Below are positions 50,660 through 59,251 of a stretch of DNA of 64,000 nucleotides, in pieces. Position 1 is the stretch's first letter; every line of letters begins with the position of its first letter. The DNA is taken from the NCBI GenBank assembly GCA_030442035.1, contig JAUJEA010000002.1:434001-498000 (forward strand). Reading direction: 5' to 3'. The position numbers and the translations under genes were made by a program. Source of the DNA: Splendidivirga corallicola. Lineage in GTDB: Bacteria; Bacteroidota; Bacteroidia; Cytophagales; Cyclobacteriaceae. The notes beneath the pieces are model-generated. The model was not told where the DNA came from. It saw only the letters and a program-made list of their open reading frames with translations, and did not search any database.

Positions 50660-51613
50660 ATGAACTACGAAGATGAATTAGAGCGATACGAGGACGAGGC
50701 AGAGGACAGGTATGACGATTATGATGAGGATTACGAGGATGAGTTTTATGATGACCAGGAAGATGACTTTGACTCTGGCTTTGAAGGGTATGAGGATGAG
50801 GACGGATTCTATGATGATGAAGATGACTTCTACGATGAAGAAGAGGAAATAGAATATCTCCCTGCAATAGAGGATGAAGATGACTATGATGAGTACGATG
50901 ATGCATATGATAGCTACAAAAGCACTTCCATTGGAAAAATAGACCCGAATGACCGTACGCTAACAGTTGTTGTCAGAAATACCAGTGGTGCAGATGCTCA
51001 AGCCATTCTTTTTGGTGGTAACGAAAGTGCCGCTCAACCGGCAGGGGTCAGTGTCATCGTTGAGGAAAGCAGCCACAAAGAAGTAAGGGAAGAGTCAAAA
51101 GCCAATCCGTTCAAAATCGCTGGTATGAAGATGTCTGTTTCTGATCCCCTCCAGTTCGACAATGTGCTGAAAGTGACCAGAAGAACGGCAACCGGCTCCA
51201 ACACGGTACGAGTGTATCAACCCCGTAACGCGACCAGCCCTCAAAACTTTACCCAACAGCTCATTGACGATGCGGCCTTTGAAATGGATGTGACAGGTCA
51301 GGATTCACTGCGCCTTTTAATAAAGGATAAAGCGGTCGTTGTATTCACTTTCACAATCAAGGCTCGTGCTAACATGGGCAACCTCCTAAAAGGTAACAAT
51401 GTAGCTGAACTATCAAAGGCTCCCAGAACCACAGGTCTACCACAACTAGACCTTATTCAAAGGAAGAAAAGGAGAAAGAGCGTTAAGCCTCGCAGGACGG
51501 TTAGGAAGATTGTGCGAAGAGCCAGACCTCGAAAAATGGTGCGAAGCAGAGTAAGACCCCGAAGAAGGTTTACCATGAGACGGAAAGGCAGAGGAAGAGG
51601 TAGAAGGAGATAA
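50660..51613 (+). CDS. Bipolar acidic/basic virion-protein candidate, 317 aa
   Basis: Residues 1-~90 are almost only Asp, Glu, Tyr and Phe (disordered, strongly negative). Residues ~95-235 are a beta-rich core with alternating strands (LTVVVRNTSGADAQAILFGG, TVRVYQPRNAT, AVVVFTFTIKA). Residues ~262-317 are dense in Arg/Lys (KRRKSVKPRR ... GRGRGRRR), typical of a nucleic-acid-binding tail. The mixed beta core with a basic arm resembles jelly-roll coat proteins, but no fold can be confirmed. A strong terminator follows the gene (51663). This is the main candidate for a capsid or DNA-condensing virion protein; a scaffold role is the alternative. Confidence 0.5.
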   Translation: MNYEDELERYEDEAEDRYDDYDEDYEDEFYDDQEDDFDSGFEGYEDEDGFYDDEDDFYDEEEEIEYLPAIEDEDDYDEYDDAYDSYKSTSIGKIDPNDRTLTVVVRNTSGADAQAILFGGNESAAQPAGVSVIVEESSHKEVREESKANPFKIAGMKMSVSDPLQFDNVLKVTRRTATGSNTVRVYQPRNATSPQNFTQQLIDDAAFEMDVTGQDSLRLLIKDKAVVVFTFTIKARANMGNLLKGNNVAELSKAPRTTGLPQLDLIQRKKRRKSVKPRRTVRKIVRRARPRKMVRSRVRPRRRFTMRRKGRGRGRRR

Positions 51614-51662
51614 TAAGTCGGTAGTGGATCTATCCAGTTACTAAGGCTTTGTAAGCACAGAT

Positions 51663-51710
51663 AGACAGCCAAAGTCGAGGTATTTAAAGCCCGCTTTGGC
51701 TGTCTTTTTT
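51663..51710 (+). terminator. Strong factor-independent terminator
   Basis: AGACAGCCAAAG (51663-51674) and CTTTGGCTGTCT (51694-51705) form a perfect 12-base stem with a 19-base loop, followed directly by TTTTTT. It ends transcription of the first virion gene or genes and raises their level relative to the next operon. Confidence 0.85.
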
Positions 51711-51730
51711 AACTCAAATCATACAGTTAA

Positions 51731-52390
51731 ATGAAGCAACAGGCAAAAAGATCAAGACACGCCCAAAATAGAATTGCCTACATCATCTACAGCAATCCTG
51801 GAAAGGTGCGCAAACTGATCGATCAACACGGTTATGAACCTCCAAAGAATGTCCATGACCTGGTGAAAGCTACCAAGCAGTTGGTACGACGAAAAGGAAG
51901 AAGGTTTGTGAAGGAACTCATTAAACTTCACCCGGATAGAAAAGCTATCCTAAGCGTCGAAAAGATTAGAGAAGATAGTTATTGCAGTGCATGTAGCAGC
52001 TATTCCTATGACCCTGAAGACAATTATTGCGGTAGTTGCGGACACTCTTCATATACCGGGCAGGATAACAAACCTGAATTCCTGAAGCAACTGGTGGGAA
52101 TGGGTTTGAACGAGCTTGAAGAACTCTACGAAAATGTGGTAAGGAAATCAAACAAAGATCCTAAAAACCCGGCCCTCTCTGAAGAGGTGAGACTGGTTTG
52201 GAATGAATTGAGGCTGAGAAAAAAAGAGGGTATTGAAAAACCAGACAAAAGCTTGCAACAACCGATCACAGATACATGTTCCGATGGCATCCTTGTTAAA
52301 CCAAAAGAAGCTTTAATAGTTCTCGGACTCACACTTGTCGCAGGAGGGCTTATTGGTTCAGCATGGGGGTTTAAGCAAAATGCAGCATAA
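51731..52390 (+). CDS. Zinc-ribbon protein with C-terminal membrane anchor, 219 aa
   Basis: Residues 1-~70 are a basic helical domain (IAYIIYSNPGKVRKLIDQHG, LVRRKGRRFVKELIKLHPD). Residues ~83-105 carry four cysteines as CSAC ... CGSC, a zinc ribbon. The last 30 residues hold one membrane helix (ALIVLGLTLVAGGLIGSAWGF). The N-terminal domain is related to that of the next gene (LLAIYIADHPGMTRQLLLKY), so the two are paralogous. It overlaps the next gene by one base (TAATG). Probably a structural or assembly protein at the membrane. Confidence 0.6.
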   Translation: MKQQAKRSRHAQNRIAYIIYSNPGKVRKLIDQHGYEPPKNVHDLVKATKQLVRRKGRRFVKELIKLHPDRKAILSVEKIREDSYCSACSSYSYDPEDNYCGSCGHSSYTGQDNKPEFLKQLVGMGLNELEELYENVVRKSNKDPKNPALSEEVRLVWNELRLRKKEGIEKPDKSLQQPITDTCSDGILVKPKEALIVLGLTLVAGGLIGSAWGFKQNAA

Positions 52391-53031
52391 TGGTCAGGGT
52401 TGTCAAAAGAAAACTTCCTGATAAGCATACCGCTCAAACAAAGTCATTGCTTGACTTATTGGCAATTTACATTGCAGACCATCCCGGAATGACAAGACAA
52501 CTCCTTTTAAAATATGACATTCCTATAAGCAAAAACAGCAATGGGAAAGACCTGACCAATAAAGTCTTCATAGCCATTGAAAAAGCTGGCAAACACTTTC
52601 ATAACGAATTAGCCAAACGGCTATACGCTAAGATCAAGCCAAAGGAGCAGGAAGATTCTTTTGACTTCAGGTCTTTACAAGGGGGTGGTACTTCCGGTGG
52701 AAATGGTGGTGTCACCATAGGTGCTGATCCTGTTTCCGCAATAGCCGGTGCAGTTGGTTCCATTGCCAACTTATTCGGCAACAAGCAACGCAAGAAAATA
52801 ATGAAAGATCAAGCCAGGTCTCAGACTCTTCAGACCATGCTTGCTTACAAAGCCCAAAAAGAAGCTCAAGTTGCTTATAAACAGGCTGCCAAAGTATCCC
52901 AGGTAAACAAAGAAAAACTTTTAAAGATGGTTGGTGGCACTGCGGTAATAGGCATTGCAGGATGGTTCTTTCTCAAGCAGCTCGGAAAGCAAAGGCCAGC
53001 CTATCAACCAAATTATCAAGTAACTCAATAA
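52390..53031 (+). CDS. Paralogous membrane protein with helical head, 213 aa
   Basis: Residues 15-~75 match the helical head of the previous protein. A glycine-rich linker follows (LQGGGTSGGNGGVTIG) with an amphipathic hydrophobic stretch (VSAIAGAVGSIANLFG), then a coiled coil (QTLQTMLAYKAQKEAQVAYKQA) and a C-terminal membrane helix (MVGGTAVIGIAGWFFL) with a short polar tail. It lacks the zinc ribbon of its relative. Coupled start (TAATG). Confidence 0.6.
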   Translation: MVRVVKRKLPDKHTAQTKSLLDLLAIYIADHPGMTRQLLLKYDIPISKNSNGKDLTNKVFIAIEKAGKHFHNELAKRLYAKIKPKEQEDSFDFRSLQGGGTSGGNGGVTIGADPVSAIAGAVGSIANLFGNKQRKKIMKDQARSQTLQTMLAYKAQKEAQVAYKQAAKVSQVNKEKLLKMVGGTAVIGIAGWFFLKQLGKQRPAYQPNYQVTQ

Positions 53032-53044
53032 TTGAGAATCGAAA

Positions 53045-53548
53045 ATGCAAATTGAAGATACAAAATTCGGTCGTCCTGGATTCGGGCTTGCAGGATTGTC
53101 AGCGGATGACCGCAGCGCGATGGTCCATGATGAGTTCTTGGGCCTTGGCAAAAAAGCACGAAGAAAAAGAAAGGCACGGCGTGCCAGAAGGAAAGAAAGA
53201 AGATCAGTTCGCCACCAGCGGCGAAGGTTGAAAAATGACGACCGAAGGGCTGATATCGAAGCAAAAAGAGCGCAAACAGCCATTATGAAAGCTACGATGT
53301 TAGAAACACCAACCCAAAATACATCGGGTGCAGCTCCTATTCAAGCTCCGGTGCAAAATGCAGCAAGTAAATCAAGTGCTTCTGCCATTGCTGCTAAACA
53401 AGCTGGGGTTCCCATAACACAAAAAGCAGGATTCGGTGGCAATACGCTATTCATTGTGGTGGGTGTATTGATCGTAGGAGGCTATCTCTATATGAGTAAT
53501 AAACAGCAACAGTACAACCCCAATACCATTCCACCAACTTCACAATAA
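53045..53548 (+). CDS. Arginine-rich membrane protein, 167 aa
   Basis: Residues ~35-70 are strongly basic (KKARRKRKARRARRKERR), a nucleic-acid-binding segment. An Ala/Ser/Gln-rich linker leads to one membrane helix (NTLFIVVGVLIVGGYLYM, ~132-150) and a 15-residue tail. I do not recognise a family. Similar layout to neighbours at 53584 and 54694: DNA-binding arm inside, membrane anchor, short outer tail. A virion membrane protein that holds packaged DNA is a reasonable hypothesis. Confidence 0.6.
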   Translation: MQIEDTKFGRPGFGLAGLSADDRSAMVHDEFLGLGKKARRKRKARRARRKERRSVRHQRRRLKNDDRRADIEAKRAQTAIMKATMLETPTQNTSGAAPIQAPVQNAASKSSASAIAAKQAGVPITQKAGFGGNTLFIVVGVLIVGGYLYMSNKQQQYNPNTIPPTSQ

Positions 53549-53583
53549 CCCAGAACATATTAGTAATCCAAAGAGATAGAGAA

Positions 53584-54426
53584 ATGGTCATGATAGATTT
53601 TGATATGTACAAAGAGATGGAGGATCTAACCCACGACCCTGGCATTGAGGAAGAGGAAGATGATTTTTTCCGAAGAAAAAAGAAAAGAAGACAGTCAGGT
53701 CGCAGTAGCAGAAGATCCGCAAATAGAACCAGAAGGTCGGCTAGAAGAACAGCCCGAAGAATCAGAAAGGATAGAAAAAGGGTTGCCAGAGGCAAAAAGC
53801 CTAAAAACCGGGCACTACTTAACCGCTACAAAGGCAGATCTGTGCGAACCATCCGACGATCTTACCGAAAACCGGTTACTCCTTCAAGACCGGTCAGTAA
53901 AAGGAAAAACACTCCCACCAAAAGTATGATTTCCAGGAGTAAAACTTTGGCTACAAAAAGATCAATTCCAGTAAAAAGGACTTCCAGCCAAGGAAGGCAT
54001 ATAGCCATTCCAACAAAGAGTGCGCCTACACTTAAAAGATGGAGACGTTCATCCGGCTCTGGCATCAGGCCAACCTCTGTGAAACTGAACAATACAGGCG
54101 GAACAATCACCAGACGTGATTTGAAAGAGCATTTGGTGATCAACAAAGCCATTCAGCATGAACTGAAAACAAAGCAGGAAGTACAGAAAGCTCGTGGCTT
54201 AAGGAAAAAGGTACAGCAAGAAGAACTGAAAACCGAAGGGATAGCGCAAAAAGTAGATCAGGAAAAATTCAAAACTGAAAAGCTCAAAGCTCAAACCCAA
54301 ATAATTAGTACTGGCAAAGGGTTGATTTGGATTGGCGTTTTCATAGGCGGCTATTTCTTCGTCACAAAGGTGCTAATGAAGGATTTCAAGCCTAAACAAG
54401 ATGGTAAATCAATGAATGGCGAGTAA
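53584..54426 (+). CDS. Arginine-rich membrane protein with coiled coil, 280 aa
   Basis: The N-terminal 20 residues are acidic, residues ~30-80 are Arg/Lys/Ser-rich (RRKKKRRQSGRSSRRSANRT), and more basic repeats follow to ~150. Residues ~185-240 form a coiled coil with repeated QEELKTEG and KLKAQTQ units, and a membrane helix lies near the end (LIWIGVFIGGYFFVTKVLM, ~244-263). This is the largest member of the basic-head/C-terminal-anchor group and fits a DNA-to-membrane link in a virion. Confidence 0.6.
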   Translation: MVMIDFDMYKEMEDLTHDPGIEEEEDDFFRRKKKRRQSGRSSRRSANRTRRSARRTARRIRKDRKRVARGKKPKNRALLNRYKGRSVRTIRRSYRKPVTPSRPVSKRKNTPTKSMISRSKTLATKRSIPVKRTSSQGRHIAIPTKSAPTLKRWRRSSGSGIRPTSVKLNNTGGTITRRDLKEHLVINKAIQHELKTKQEVQKARGLRKKVQQEELKTEGIAQKVDQEKFKTEKLKAQTQIISTGKGLIWIGVFIGGYFFVTKVLMKDFKPKQDGKSMNGE

Positions 54427-54444
54427 GCATTAACGCAGAAACAC

Positions 54445-54678
54445 ATGGACATTTTAGCGAACATCACCGAGCAAGATTTCACAGATACCAAAGGGGAAAT
54501 ACCTGAAGGATTCCTGTTTGCTTCTGTCAAAAATGTTGGTAACCAGCAAGTCACTGTTAATGGCGTTGCACTTGCTTCGGGAGAGGCAAAAAGCTACCCA
54601 TTTGTTGGCAAAGGATATCAGGCAGTCCCTTTCATAGTCAGTGATCAATCAACACTTAGAGTACTATACATCATTTAA
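54445..54678 (+). CDS. Small beta protein, possible virion decoration/vertex protein, 77 aa
   Basis: A compact beta pattern: FLFASVKNVGNQQVTVNGVAL, GEAKSYPFVGKGYQAVPFIVS, TLRVLYII. It has no signal peptide and no membrane segment. The N-V-G...V-T-V-N-G...G-E turn pattern is typical of small phage beta-sandwich proteins. It lies among membrane-anchored virion candidates, so a capsid decoration or vertex protein is plausible; this is inference. Confidence 0.5.
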   Translation: MDILANITEQDFTDTKGEIPEGFLFASVKNVGNQQVTVNGVALASGEAKSYPFVGKGYQAVPFIVSDQSTLRVLYII

Positions 54679-54693
54679 ACCAAGACAAACAAA

Positions 54694-55164
54694 ATGATTG
54701 CAGGTGAAACTGAAAATATAATCGGCCTGGAAACCGGAGACTCTTTTTACAAATACGATGAACTATTTGGTCTTGGAGGTAAAAGGAAGAAACAGAAGAC
54801 GAAAAGAGCCTTAGCCCGGACCGGACGGTCTCAAGAGGAAATTGCCGTTCGAAAAGAAAAACGCAAAAACTTCTGGTCAGGACTTGGAAATACTTTCAAG
54901 GATAATGGAGGCTTAGAGGGAGTAACAAGCTCCCTTGGAAATGTTTTCAACATCTTCAGGAAGAACCCAGCTCCCGATGAGCCAACTGACTATCGGTTTG
55001 GACTTGGAGGATCAACCGCACAGCAAGAAAGCAAGAAAGTACCAACAGGCATTTATGTAGTAGGTGGAGCTGTGGTAATCGGTCTTGTGATATGGGGAGT
55101 GACCCATTACAGGGGCAGGAAAATGCAAAAAGGAAAGGAAGTCACACCAAATCCAACACAATAA
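54694..55164 (+). CDS. Basic membrane protein, 156 aa
   Basis: Residues 1-28 are mixed, 29-62 are basic (GKRKKQKTKRALARTGRS, RKEKRKNFW), then a Gly/Asn-rich stretch (SGLGNTFKDNGGLEGVTSSLGNVF) and a membrane helix near the C-terminus (IYVVGGAVVIGLVIWGVTH, ~122-140) with a basic tail. It repeats the design of the genes at 53045 and 53584. The end touches the next start (TAAATG). Confidence 0.55.
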   Translation: MIAGETENIIGLETGDSFYKYDELFGLGGKRKKQKTKRALARTGRSQEEIAVRKEKRKNFWSGLGNTFKDNGGLEGVTSSLGNVFNIFRKNPAPDEPTDYRFGLGGSTAQQESKKVPTGIYVVGGAVVIGLVIWGVTHYRGRKMQKGKEVTPNPTQ

Positions 55165-55959
55165 ATGGTTATCCCTATCCCATCGAAGAATATGCGATTC
55201 ACCATCACCCTTGGGATCAAGGCAATACGCCCTGTTTCAGTAGGGATCATTATCTATGATCCAACTGTACATTATTCGGATTATTTCAGAAGAAAGGTAA
55301 CATTTCGTGCCAGTGCCTTCAAACCGGGAAGAAGTCATTACAGAGAAATCCAAATACCGGTTCCCGTAAGCCCTGAAAACCTTGTTTTAGAAGTATACAA
55401 CAAGAATACACTTGATGAAGATGGATTCAAGCTAACTAAATTCGATGTAAACGAAATGCCTCCGGCAGAAGTATGGGCAAGCCCGGAAAGACACAGGTTC
55501 ATGGATTTTGCTATTCGATTCGCTCAGAAAGCCGGATTCGCAAAGCCAGGATTTTACCATTCTCCTGACCATGAGTTTCTTATCCAGTACCTACCCACGA
55601 TCACCGATGATTTTGGTAGTGAGTTAGTAACTCCCGCCAGAATACACAGACAAATGCCAAGGGTGCAATTGTCACAAAAGCTGTTTCAACAGTTCACCAT
55701 TCCGGTGCGAGTTGCGGTGCTTTCTCATGAAGGTTGCCACTTTTTCATGAATACCAGAAGCGAAAGAAACGCTGACTTGTGTGGTATTCAATACTACCTG
55801 GATTATGGCTTCCCAACCATCGAAGCAGTATATGCCGCTACCAAAGTATTCAAACAACATCCTGAGTCCATCGGAAAACCTCACATTGATAGGACATCCG
55901 ACATTTTGGACTTTATAGACAAGTACAAAGAAGATAAAAACCTAAAGAAAGCTTCATGA
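55165..55959 (+). CDS. Zinc-metallopeptidase-like protein
   Basis: A 264-residue protein. The first ~90 residues are beta-rich. Residues 188-192 are HEGCH (in AVLSHEGCHFFMNT), an HExxH zinc motif, followed by SERNADLCGI, where Glu200 or Asp204 could be the third ligand, and GFPTIEAVY. This is a gluzincin-like arrangement of the type seen in phage structural peptidases and M48-like enzymes. It has no signal peptide. It may cleave virion proteins or process the virion during maturation. It overlaps the beta-propeller gene by 4 bases. Confidence 0.55.
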   Translation: MVIPIPSKNMRFTITLGIKAIRPVSVGIIIYDPTVHYSDYFRRKVTFRASAFKPGRSHYREIQIPVPVSPENLVLEVYNKNTLDEDGFKLTKFDVNEMPPAEVWASPERHRFMDFAIRFAQKAGFAKPGFYHSPDHEFLIQYLPTITDDFGSELVTPARIHRQMPRVQLSQKLFQQFTIPVRVAVLSHEGCHFFMNTRSERNADLCGIQYYLDYGFPTIEAVYAATKVFKQHPESIGKPHIDRTSDILDFIDKYKEDKNLKKAS

Positions 55960-58046
55960 AAACTGCTTGGAGAATAGGCATACTGACAGCTACAGGCATG
56001 GGCCTGGGTACATGGGTGAAGCTTCGCTTTTCAAGAAAGGACGATTGCGGTTGTAGCAATGAAAAACAAGAAGTCCATCCGGATAGGATCAAAAAACTAA
56101 TCGGGCAGGCAAAACAGGCTGGCGTTCCCCCGGAAGAACCGTCCCACGATTGGCTTGCTAACCTCAAATCCGCGATAGCTCCGTCTCTCCTTGATAGAAA
56201 GGAACAGTTCTTACAAAACCTGGCCCGATGGGGAACCAGGGAAGGGATCATTGAGGTGTCCGATCTTCTTCATCCCAAAAGGTTATATGATAAGCTTAAA
56301 ACAATCCGGGAAGGACGAATTGAGTCATTAGGCACACCTTCAAATCTTAAAATGCTTGATAGCTACCTGCGGGATCTGGAAAGATGGGGCACTAAAGAAG
56401 GAATCATAGATGTGTCCAATGATGAAGATGTAAAAAAGAAGAAAAAGAAGCTTCTTAAAAGCATCTCACGCCAGGGCAAATCTGTCACCAAACGATACCT
56501 GAAGGCAAAGAAAAAGGAATTCCAAAAGCAAGGAAAGAAAGTAGATACCAAAGAGCAGCTTTTGAATGCCCTTCAAAAAGACTATGAGGTCACACAAATA
56601 AACATCAGAAATATTTCCGCTAAAGAACGGATTGTTTCACTATGGGAAGCAAACAGATCTATTGCAGTAAGCCCACCAAATCCAACGGATGTAGAAGATC
56701 ATAAGGTCACTGGTAAGCTTGTGGTTAGTAATACCATCCATCCGCAGGGAATGGTTGTCAATCCGGCCAACCAGTTTACTTACATAGCTAACCAGCTTTC
56801 AAATAACGTATCGGTAGTTAGTACGGAGGGTCAATTGATAAGATTGGTACAACTGGAACCCTCCAATTTCCCTGGGTTTAACAGTCCCGTAGCTATTGCT
56901 GTCAACACCAAATTAGGCAGTGACAACTATGGTAAGGTCTATGTTATCGGTTCTGTTTCCAATACACTGAGTATCATCGACCTGAATTTCAAGGTGAGCC
57001 AAACTTTAGCCGTTGGTGTTAGACCTCTATCCATTGCTTTCAACCCTGTTAATGAGAAACTGTATGTCAGCAATTATGTAGGCAACTCTGTTTCTGTTAT
57101 TGATTCAAATACACTGCAACAAGAAGTAATCAAGACAGGAACACATCCATTAGGAGTAGGTGTAAACACCCGATCAGGAGAAGTGTTTATTGCTAACAGC
57201 GCTGACAATTCGATCAGTATTTTTGATAAAGACAACCTGGCGGTAACGCAAATAGAGAATGTTGGTCAGAAACCTAGCAACATAGCCTACCATCCTGGTA
57301 CGCAAGAAATGTTTGTGGTTTCAACCAACAGCAATGAGGTAATTCCGATCAATGCAGGCAACTACCAGAAAGGTTTACCAGTGGCAGTTGGTAACAATCC
57401 TTATGAGATCGTCTATAATAAAAACAATGACTTCATCTATGTAGCAAGCAGGGATGATGACAAGGTTACGGTAATTGCACCGAACAAGACTGTCAGAGCG
57501 ATTCTTGACTTGGGAGCAATAAATAATGGATTTGCAATTAACCAAACCAGCAATGTCTTATTCACTTCATCTACTTCTACTGGCTTCATCAATGTCATAG
57601 GATATAAAGAGCAAAGCAGCTCTGTTATAGTCGACGAAGGGTTTGAAGAGAAACGAAGGGATTTCCAGCATAATCCTGTGGTTGTCAAACATGTCAGGTT
57701 CATTCTTTCCGGCAATGAGAGATTCAATGTCATGCGATTAACAGAAAGCAATTCAACCGGAAACAGTACTATAAGAACAATCTCCTTTAGCGATTACAGA
57801 AGTCCGCAAAACATTCAAAATGTATCAGAAGTCAACGGGCTTGAAGGTGCGGTCATCGACGGCTCAAATGGATGGGGCTTTAAGATAGCACCCAACCAGA
57901 CCATAACTATGATGGTGTACTATCGGCAATTCGATATGTACAACCTCTTGCCCGAAACTTCCCGCAAGTCAATGGGGGTCGAGATGAGCAAAGGAGTTTC
58001 CAGGAATTTATCTGACCCTCACAGTAACTATAACCCAATAACGTAA
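55956..58046 (+). CDS. Membrane-anchored beta-propeller protein, virion spike candidate
   Basis: A 696-residue protein. A hydrophobic N-terminal segment (IGILTATGMGLGTWV) may anchor it. Residues ~75-160 hold a duplicated helical unit: NLARWGTREGIIEVSDLL and DLERWGTKEGIIDVSNDE. A Lys-rich coiled coil follows (~160-215). From ~235 to ~540, seven YVTN/NHL-type beta-propeller repeats are seen, e.g. GVRPLSIAFNPVNEKLYVSN, GTHPLGVGVNTRSGEVFIAN and VGQKPSNIAYHPGTQEMFVV. The C-terminus (~560-696) is a separate beta domain. Known biology: propellers of this type bind ligands on surfaces. A receptor-binding or spike protein is the most likely role. Confidence 0.65.
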   Translation: MKTAWRIGILTATGMGLGTWVKLRFSRKDDCGCSNEKQEVHPDRIKKLIGQAKQAGVPPEEPSHDWLANLKSAIAPSLLDRKEQFLQNLARWGTREGIIEVSDLLHPKRLYDKLKTIREGRIESLGTPSNLKMLDSYLRDLERWGTKEGIIDVSNDEDVKKKKKKLLKSISRQGKSVTKRYLKAKKKEFQKQGKKVDTKEQLLNALQKDYEVTQINIRNISAKERIVSLWEANRSIAVSPPNPTDVEDHKVTGKLVVSNTIHPQGMVVNPANQFTYIANQLSNNVSVVSTEGQLIRLVQLEPSNFPGFNSPVAIAVNTKLGSDNYGKVYVIGSVSNTLSIIDLNFKVSQTLAVGVRPLSIAFNPVNEKLYVSNYVGNSVSVIDSNTLQQEVIKTGTHPLGVGVNTRSGEVFIANSADNSISIFDKDNLAVTQIENVGQKPSNIAYHPGTQEMFVVSTNSNEVIPINAGNYQKGLPVAVGNNPYEIVYNKNNDFIYVASRDDDKVTVIAPNKTVRAILDLGAINNGFAINQTSNVLFTSSTSTGFINVIGYKEQSSSVIVDEGFEEKRRDFQHNPVVVKHVRFILSGNERFNVMRLTESNSTGNSTIRTISFSDYRSPQNIQNVSEVNGLEGAVIDGSNGWGFKIAPNQTITMMVYYRQFDMYNLLPETSRKSMGVEMSKGVSRNLSDPHSNYNPIT

Positions 58047-58047
58047 C

Positions 58048-58533
58048 ATGGCAGAGTTAAAATATTTAGTATCACATTGTCTTTTGACCGTAGAAGGTCG
58101 AAACTACACCATTGAAGACGTATTAAGATGGCATACTGATCCTGTCAGTAAAGGCGGTCGCGGATGGAAAAAACCCGGTTATTCAGATGTATTCTACATT
58201 GATGGAAGCATTCACAACCTTGTACCATTTGATCAGGATAATGAAGTCGATTCCTGGGAAATTTCAAATGGAGCCAGAGGTATAAATGGTTTATCAAGAC
58301 ACTATGCCTATGTAGGTGGCCTGGACAAGTATGGCAAGAACAAGGATACTCGCACTAAAGAGCAAAGAGCCGCAGAAGAAGTCTATGTGAAATATATGGT
58401 TTTGCGGCATCCAAACATCCAGGTCATGGGACATTATCAAGCTCCTAATACCAACAAAACATGCCCAAACTATAATGTCCCCAAATGGCTCAGGTCAATA
58501 GGCATTCAGGAAAGAAACATTTTCAATTCTTAA
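58048..58533 (+). CDS. N-acetylmuramoyl-L-alanine amidase (T7-lysozyme-like)
   Basis: A 161-residue protein of the Amidase_2 type. Zinc ligands are intact: H10 (VSHCLLT), H129 (MGHYQAP) and C139 (KTCPNY), with the catalytic Lys137 and Tyr44 region (GYSDVFYI) in place. The DTRT (100-103) segment and NVPKWL near the end are typical. It cleaves the amide bond between MurNAc and the stem peptide. It has no signal peptide, so it reaches the peptidoglycan as part of the virion or at lysis. The next gene is a paralogue. Confidence 0.75.
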   Translation: MAELKYLVSHCLLTVEGRNYTIEDVLRWHTDPVSKGGRGWKKPGYSDVFYIDGSIHNLVPFDQDNEVDSWEISNGARGINGLSRHYAYVGGLDKYGKNKDTRTKEQRAAEEVYVKYMVLRHPNIQVMGHYQAPNTNKTCPNYNVPKWLRSIGIQERNIFNS

Positions 58534-58536
58534 ATA

Positions 58537-59040
58537 ATGATAAACATGAAGAAACCAGATTATTTAATCATTGTGAGCACCGAAACAGGTGAAGGTAAGG
58601 AAGTAACCAAAGCAGATATTATTGAACTGCACACCAACTCCAGAGCGCATGGCGGTCAGGGTTTTAATCGTCCTGGTTTTGATTACCTGGTTCAAACCGA
58701 TGGCAAGCTGGAAACCATACTCCAGGAGGAAAACCCCAATGAAGTTGACCTATGGGGAATTTCTGAAGGAATGAAAGGCATCATGGGAACGGCGAAGTTT
58801 TTAGCTTATGCCGGAGGAATGACTGAAAAGGCTACCAAAGAGAAAGACACCAGAACGGATCTGCAAAAAGATACTCTGGCCACTGTCGTAAAGTTCTATG
58901 TCAGGCGGTTCCCTGAAATCCAGGTGCTTGGGTGGGATCAGATCCCTGGCAAGGAAGGTTCAAAAAATCCGGCTTTTGATGTGCCAAAATGGTTACAAGA
59001 GATAGGCGTCCCTTCTGATTGCATCTATCAAGTTCATTAA
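58537..59040 (+). CDS. Amidase paralogue, probably inactive
   Basis: A 167-residue protein, about 35% similar to the preceding amidase by eye, with the same framework (VTKADIIELH, GFDYLVQTDG, DTRTDLQKDTLA, FDVPKWLQEIG). All three zinc ligands are lost: Ser14 replaces the first His, Trp133 the second, and Asn144 the Cys. So it should not bind zinc or cut peptidoglycan. A structural or regulatory role, such as a binding module of the virion, is the likely reason for keeping it. It starts four bases after the upstream stop. Confidence 0.65.
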   Translation: MINMKKPDYLIIVSTETGEGKEVTKADIIELHTNSRAHGGQGFNRPGFDYLVQTDGKLETILQEENPNEVDLWGISEGMKGIMGTAKFLAYAGGMTEKATKEKDTRTDLQKDTLATVVKFYVRRFPEIQVLGWDQIPGKEGSKNPAFDVPKWLQEIGVPSDCIYQVH

Positions 59041-59063
59041 AGACAGTCTAAATCCTGAAAAGC

Positions 59064-59249
59064 ATGAGAACGATCTTATCATTAGCGGTTGGTTTTTGGT
59101 TGGGGAGGCAGATCTATATCCAGTACGATAAAGAGGAAGCCCTCAAAAAGGAGAAGGTCATCAAGGCCAGGCTCAAAAAGTTCCTTGAAGAAAATGGTCT
59201 CACAAAATCTGAAGCCAAAGAGCAAACAAGTGATCTTTTAGGAGTCTAG
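59064..59249 (+). CDS. Small membrane protein, 61 aa
   Basis: Too short for strong inference. The N-terminal half is hydrophobic (TILSLAVGFWLGRQIYIQY), the rest is a basic/acidic amphipathic helix (EEALKKEKVIKARLKKFLEE). Placed inside the operon, it is probably a virion membrane component. No homologue recognised. Confidence 0.45.
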   Translation: MRTILSLAVGFWLGRQIYIQYDKEEALKKEKVIKARLKKFLEENGLTKSEAKEQTSDLLGV

Positions 59250-59251
59250 GG

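Noticed and set aside
50619-50906. A - strand histidine-rich frame opposite the acidic protein
   Set aside because: It is the complement of the Asp/Glu-rich repeat; His-rich frames arise automatically there.
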